This document shows, one piece after another, positions 62,021-64,000 of a DNA stretch of 64,000 nucleotides. The position numbers were made by a program, and so were the translations under genes. The DNA comes from Fidelibacterota bacterium (GTDB taxonomy: Bacteria > Fidelibacterota > UBA8477 > JABMPR01). The first letter of the stretch is position 1. The number at the start of each line of letters is the position of its first letter. Where the stretch lies: the NCBI GenBank assembly GCA_016844945.1, contig JAERTJ010000151.1, positions 38,679-102,678 of the forward strand. Reading direction: 5' to 3'. Under the pieces are notes generated by a model, which saw only the letters and a program-made list of their open reading frames with translations, made no database searches and had not been told where the DNA came from.

Positions 62021-62239
62021 TCAAAATGTTTCAATAGTTCCGTGATAGGCGTGTTCAAGATAAGCATATTCACTCCTCGTTACCGCCATTAATTCAATCA
62101 TTTGCTCTATAAAAAAGATTTCACGTGCAAAGCATCCCCAGGCAATAGCTGTGGATAATTTCACCGCTAAATACAAAGCCAGTGTTTCACCAAAAAAAGG
62201 TACTAATCCTTTACTTTCGGTATACATTTTCTGAGCCAT
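62021..62239 (-). CDS. Possible 72-residue protein, divergent from the aldehyde dehydrogenase
   Basis: An ATG at 62239 on the minus strand opens 72 codons with a plausible amphipathic/hydrophobic core (ALYLAVKLSTAIAWGCFARE, then FFIEQMIELMAVTRSEYAYL). Codon choice looks coding-like and the frame lies fully in the gap between two divergent genes. Against it: no ribosome-binding site, and the frame extends upstream into the aldehyde dehydrogenase antisense without a stop. I recognise no family. Confidence 0.35.
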   Translation of the reverse strand: MAQKMYTESKGLVPFFGETLALYLAVKLSTAIAWGCFAREIFFIEQMIELMAVTRSEYAYLEHAYHGTIETF

Positions 62240-62251
62240 TAAGGGGAAAGC

Positions 62252-63799
62252 ATGACGACACGCATACATACAGAAGCCTTCAATCCAGCCACCGGTGAGT
62301 CGCTGGGTCAAATCCCACAAAACAATGTTGAAGATATAAGAGAAGCAGTCACCAGGATCAGAAAAGCACAGGTCAAATGGGCTCATCTATCATTCACAGA
62401 GCGTGGAAAATATTTACGCAAGATGCAGCGACATCTCATTGAACATGGAGAAGAGTACGCAGGTATCATCTCCTCAGACAATGGCAAGACAAGAGCAGAC
62501 GCCTATTTAACAGATATTTCATCGTCCGTGCTTGCCTTCGATTATTACATCAAGCACTCTGCCAGAGTATTGCGAGCACGACGAATCCGTGGATCGCATA
62601 TTTTTAGTCTGTTCACTCGTAATCGAGTTCAGAATGTACCGATGGGAGTGATTGGGATTATCTCACCCTGGAATTATCCCATGGCGATCCCCATGCATGA
62701 AATTTTAATGGCGCTCATGGCTGGAAATGGTCTGTTATATAAAGCAGCCTCGGAAACTCAGATGGTGGGTCAGATTATTCAAAAGGTTGTAGATGCTGGT
62801 GAATTACCCCAGGATCTGTTTGTTCAGGTGAATGTACCGGGTCGGGTGTCCGGTGATGCCTTCCTTGAAGCGGGAATCGACAAACTGTTTTTTACTGGGA
62901 GTGTTCCCATCGGTAAAAAACTCATGGCGAAAGCAGCTGAAACCCTGACCCCTGTTTCCCTTGAATTGGGTGGTAATGACCCAATGATTGTATGTGCTGA
63001 GGCGAATCTTAAAAAAGCGGCTAATGGTGCTATCTGGGCAGGATTATCCAATTCTGGACAGAGTTGTGCAGGGATTGAAAGGGTATATGTCCACCGGGAT
63101 GTCTATAAACCGTTTATCAAACTGCTCAAAAAGCGGGTGGAAAGACTCAAGGTAGGGAATCCAGCTGAAAAAGGGAGCCACATTGGAACCATGACCACAG
63201 AGCGACAGCAGGATGCAGTTCGCAAGGTATTGGAAGAAGCCATAAATCAAGGTGCAGTAGTGACTGCGATGTCACAAATTGATGAAAAAACGGATCAGGC
63301 GCTCCCAGCTACTGTTCTCACTGTTGTGAATCATCAGATGACCGTCATGCGTGAAGAAACCTTTGGTCCAGTCCTGGGTGTCATGCCTTTTAAGACCATT
63401 GAAGAAGCTATTCAAATGGCAAATGATTCAGATCTGGGACTCACGGCTTCGGTTTGGACGAAGAACCATCGAATGGGTCGTAAGATTGCATCCAGACTTG
63501 AAGCAGGTGTCGTGACCATCAACAACCACCTGATTACACATGGTATTCCAAATCTGCCCTGGGGTGGAATCAAACAGAGCGGGATCGGTCGCACCCATGG
63601 GGAATACGGTTTGCTGGAAATGACAGAACCTCGAGCCATCGTGGATGACTATCTACCCCTGAATAAGCAATTCTACTATACGCCCGTACCAGGTTTTATA
63701 TATCGTCGCTGGGTAGGCTTTGTCATGATGATTGGTGGTACCTGGTCCTATAAACTGAAGGGATTACTCAAATTCATCTTCGGTTTTAAACGAATCTAA
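62252..63799 (+). CDS. NAD(P)-dependent aldehyde dehydrogenase
   Basis: 515 residues. Oxidises an aldehyde to the acid. Catalytic Cys272 in NSGQSCAGIERVYV and general base Glu238 in LELGGNDP, 34 apart as in the family; cofactor region ISPWNYP and FTGSVPIGKKL. The C-terminus has an extra 45-residue tail with two aromatic, basic stretches (TPVPGFIYRRWVGFVMMIGG, LKGLLKFIFGFKRI) that could bind membrane, as in fatty-aldehyde dehydrogenases. The substrate is not fixed by sequence. ATG 62252 with AAGGGG 6 bases before it. Confidence 0.93.
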   Translation: MTTRIHTEAFNPATGESLGQIPQNNVEDIREAVTRIRKAQVKWAHLSFTERGKYLRKMQRHLIEHGEEYAGIISSDNGKTRADAYLTDISSSVLAFDYYIKHSARVLRARRIRGSHIFSLFTRNRVQNVPMGVIGIISPWNYPMAIPMHEILMALMAGNGLLYKAASETQMVGQIIQKVVDAGELPQDLFVQVNVPGRVSGDAFLEAGIDKLFFTGSVPIGKKLMAKAAETLTPVSLELGGNDPMIVCAEANLKKAANGAIWAGLSNSGQSCAGIERVYVHRDVYKPFIKLLKKRVERLKVGNPAEKGSHIGTMTTERQQDAVRKVLEEAINQGAVVTAMSQIDEKTDQALPATVLTVVNHQMTVMREETFGPVLGVMPFKTIEEAIQMANDSDLGLTASVWTKNHRMGRKIASRLEAGVVTINNHLITHGIPNLPWGGIKQSGIGRTHGEYGLLEMTEPRAIVDDYLPLNKQFYYTPVPGFIYRRWVGFVMMIGGTWSYKLKGLLKFIFGFKRI

Positions 63800-63821
63800 T
63801 CGATAAGCTAAATTGAACACA

Positions 63822-64000
63822 ATGTGTGTCTTACTGAGCTTGTTGACAAATGGGTTTAGGGAGGAGAAGACCGGAAAGGAGCTTGCTTCCTACATCAGAA
63901 TTGCGCCGTATAAGCACGAGAGTGGAAAGTCAGTGCTGAGGAAAGCCAAAAGTCCTAAGCATGGACCAACGATACCAAGGAAGTTATTGCACCTCGCTGC
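63822..64000 (+). pseudogene. IS110-family transposase fragment, C-terminal part (5' truncated, runs off the window)
   Basis: The frame from ATG 63822 gives SLLTNGFREEKTGKELASYI, RIAPYKHESGKSVLRKAKSP and KHGPTIPRKLLHLAA. This is the transposase_20 pattern of IS110 elements (tDGF..k.laSYvGlaP...SG.s..k..isK.G...lR..Ly.aA). The upstream DEDD catalytic domain is absent: the aldehyde dehydrogenase stop is 24 bases before. Either the element is truncated here or the fragment is a remnant. The 3' part lies outside the window. Confidence 0.6.

Noticed and set aside
62240..62386. Upstream extension of the small minus-strand frame at 62021
   Set aside because: It is antisense to the first conserved residues of the aldehyde dehydrogenase.

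Overview
The window reads as chromosome from a Gram-negative, didermic bacterium of the FCB superphylum. Two large exported proteins end in a 'FNP' plus YDxxGR/LV type-A sorting domain of the kind used by type IX secretion. There is a TonB-dependent receptor, many lipoproteins, YtrA-type GntR control, ThyX instead of ThyA, and an archaeal/eukaryal-type ProRS. Candidatus Marinimicrobia (Neomarinimicrobiota) or a close relative is my best guess. This is inference from gene content; no rRNA is present to settle it.

Layout. 1-4102: end of a TonB-dependent receptor, then a YfiR-like periplasmic protein overlapping a large hybrid histidine kinase. 4388-4785 is the wreck of a second kinase. 4987-8057: YtrA-family repressor, ABC ATPase, ABC permease and a secreted protein. 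8223-15326: a Yip1-family membrane protein and a MacAB-TolC-like exporter operon (TolC, adaptor, ATPase, two permeases), interrupted by a GxxExxY-gene cassette with inverted repeat ends. 15549-23432: proS, repeat hairpins, secreted or lipid-anchored proteins, a type IX cargo protein and a membrane acyltransferase. 23739-27219: fumarate reductase/succinate dehydrogenase (C-A-B). 27740-32586 (minus strand): an FG-GAP type IX cargo protein, pabB/pabA and a TPR lipoprotein. 32731-37885: five envelope proteins of unknown role, three sharing a small beta-rich module, the last a YidD fusion. 38052-45540: a long plus-strand run including an ENPP-type phosphodiesterase, a beta-lactamase-like hydrolase, an inositol-monophosphatase-family phosphatase, thyX, pyrophosphate-type phosphofructokinase and two tiny membrane proteins. 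tRNA-His and tRNA-Glu follow.

45954-54314 is the most unusual part. It holds a secreted LIM-domain DA1-like metallopeptidase, an ECF sigma/anti-sigma/propeller trio, and a compact inositol-lipid locus: inositol-3-phosphate synthase, CDP-alcohol phosphatidyltransferase, a small membrane protein and two Aur1-type PAP2 enzymes. 54916-59291 is a minus-strand operon for 2-oxoacid:ferredoxin oxidoreductase and two-subunit class I fumarase. With fumarate reductase it gives a contiguous arm of the TCA cycle, usable in either direction. The window ends with a Lon-family protease, an aldehyde dehydrogenase and a 5'-truncated IS110 transposase fragment.

Two repeat families stand out. One is a palindrome set (GGGCTTTAGCCC, GGGGTTAAAACCCC, GGCTTTAAAGCC) clustered in two convergent intergenic gaps. 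The other is a CAC/AAG-periodic inverted repeat found both at the ends of the GxxExxY cassette and alone upstream of proS.
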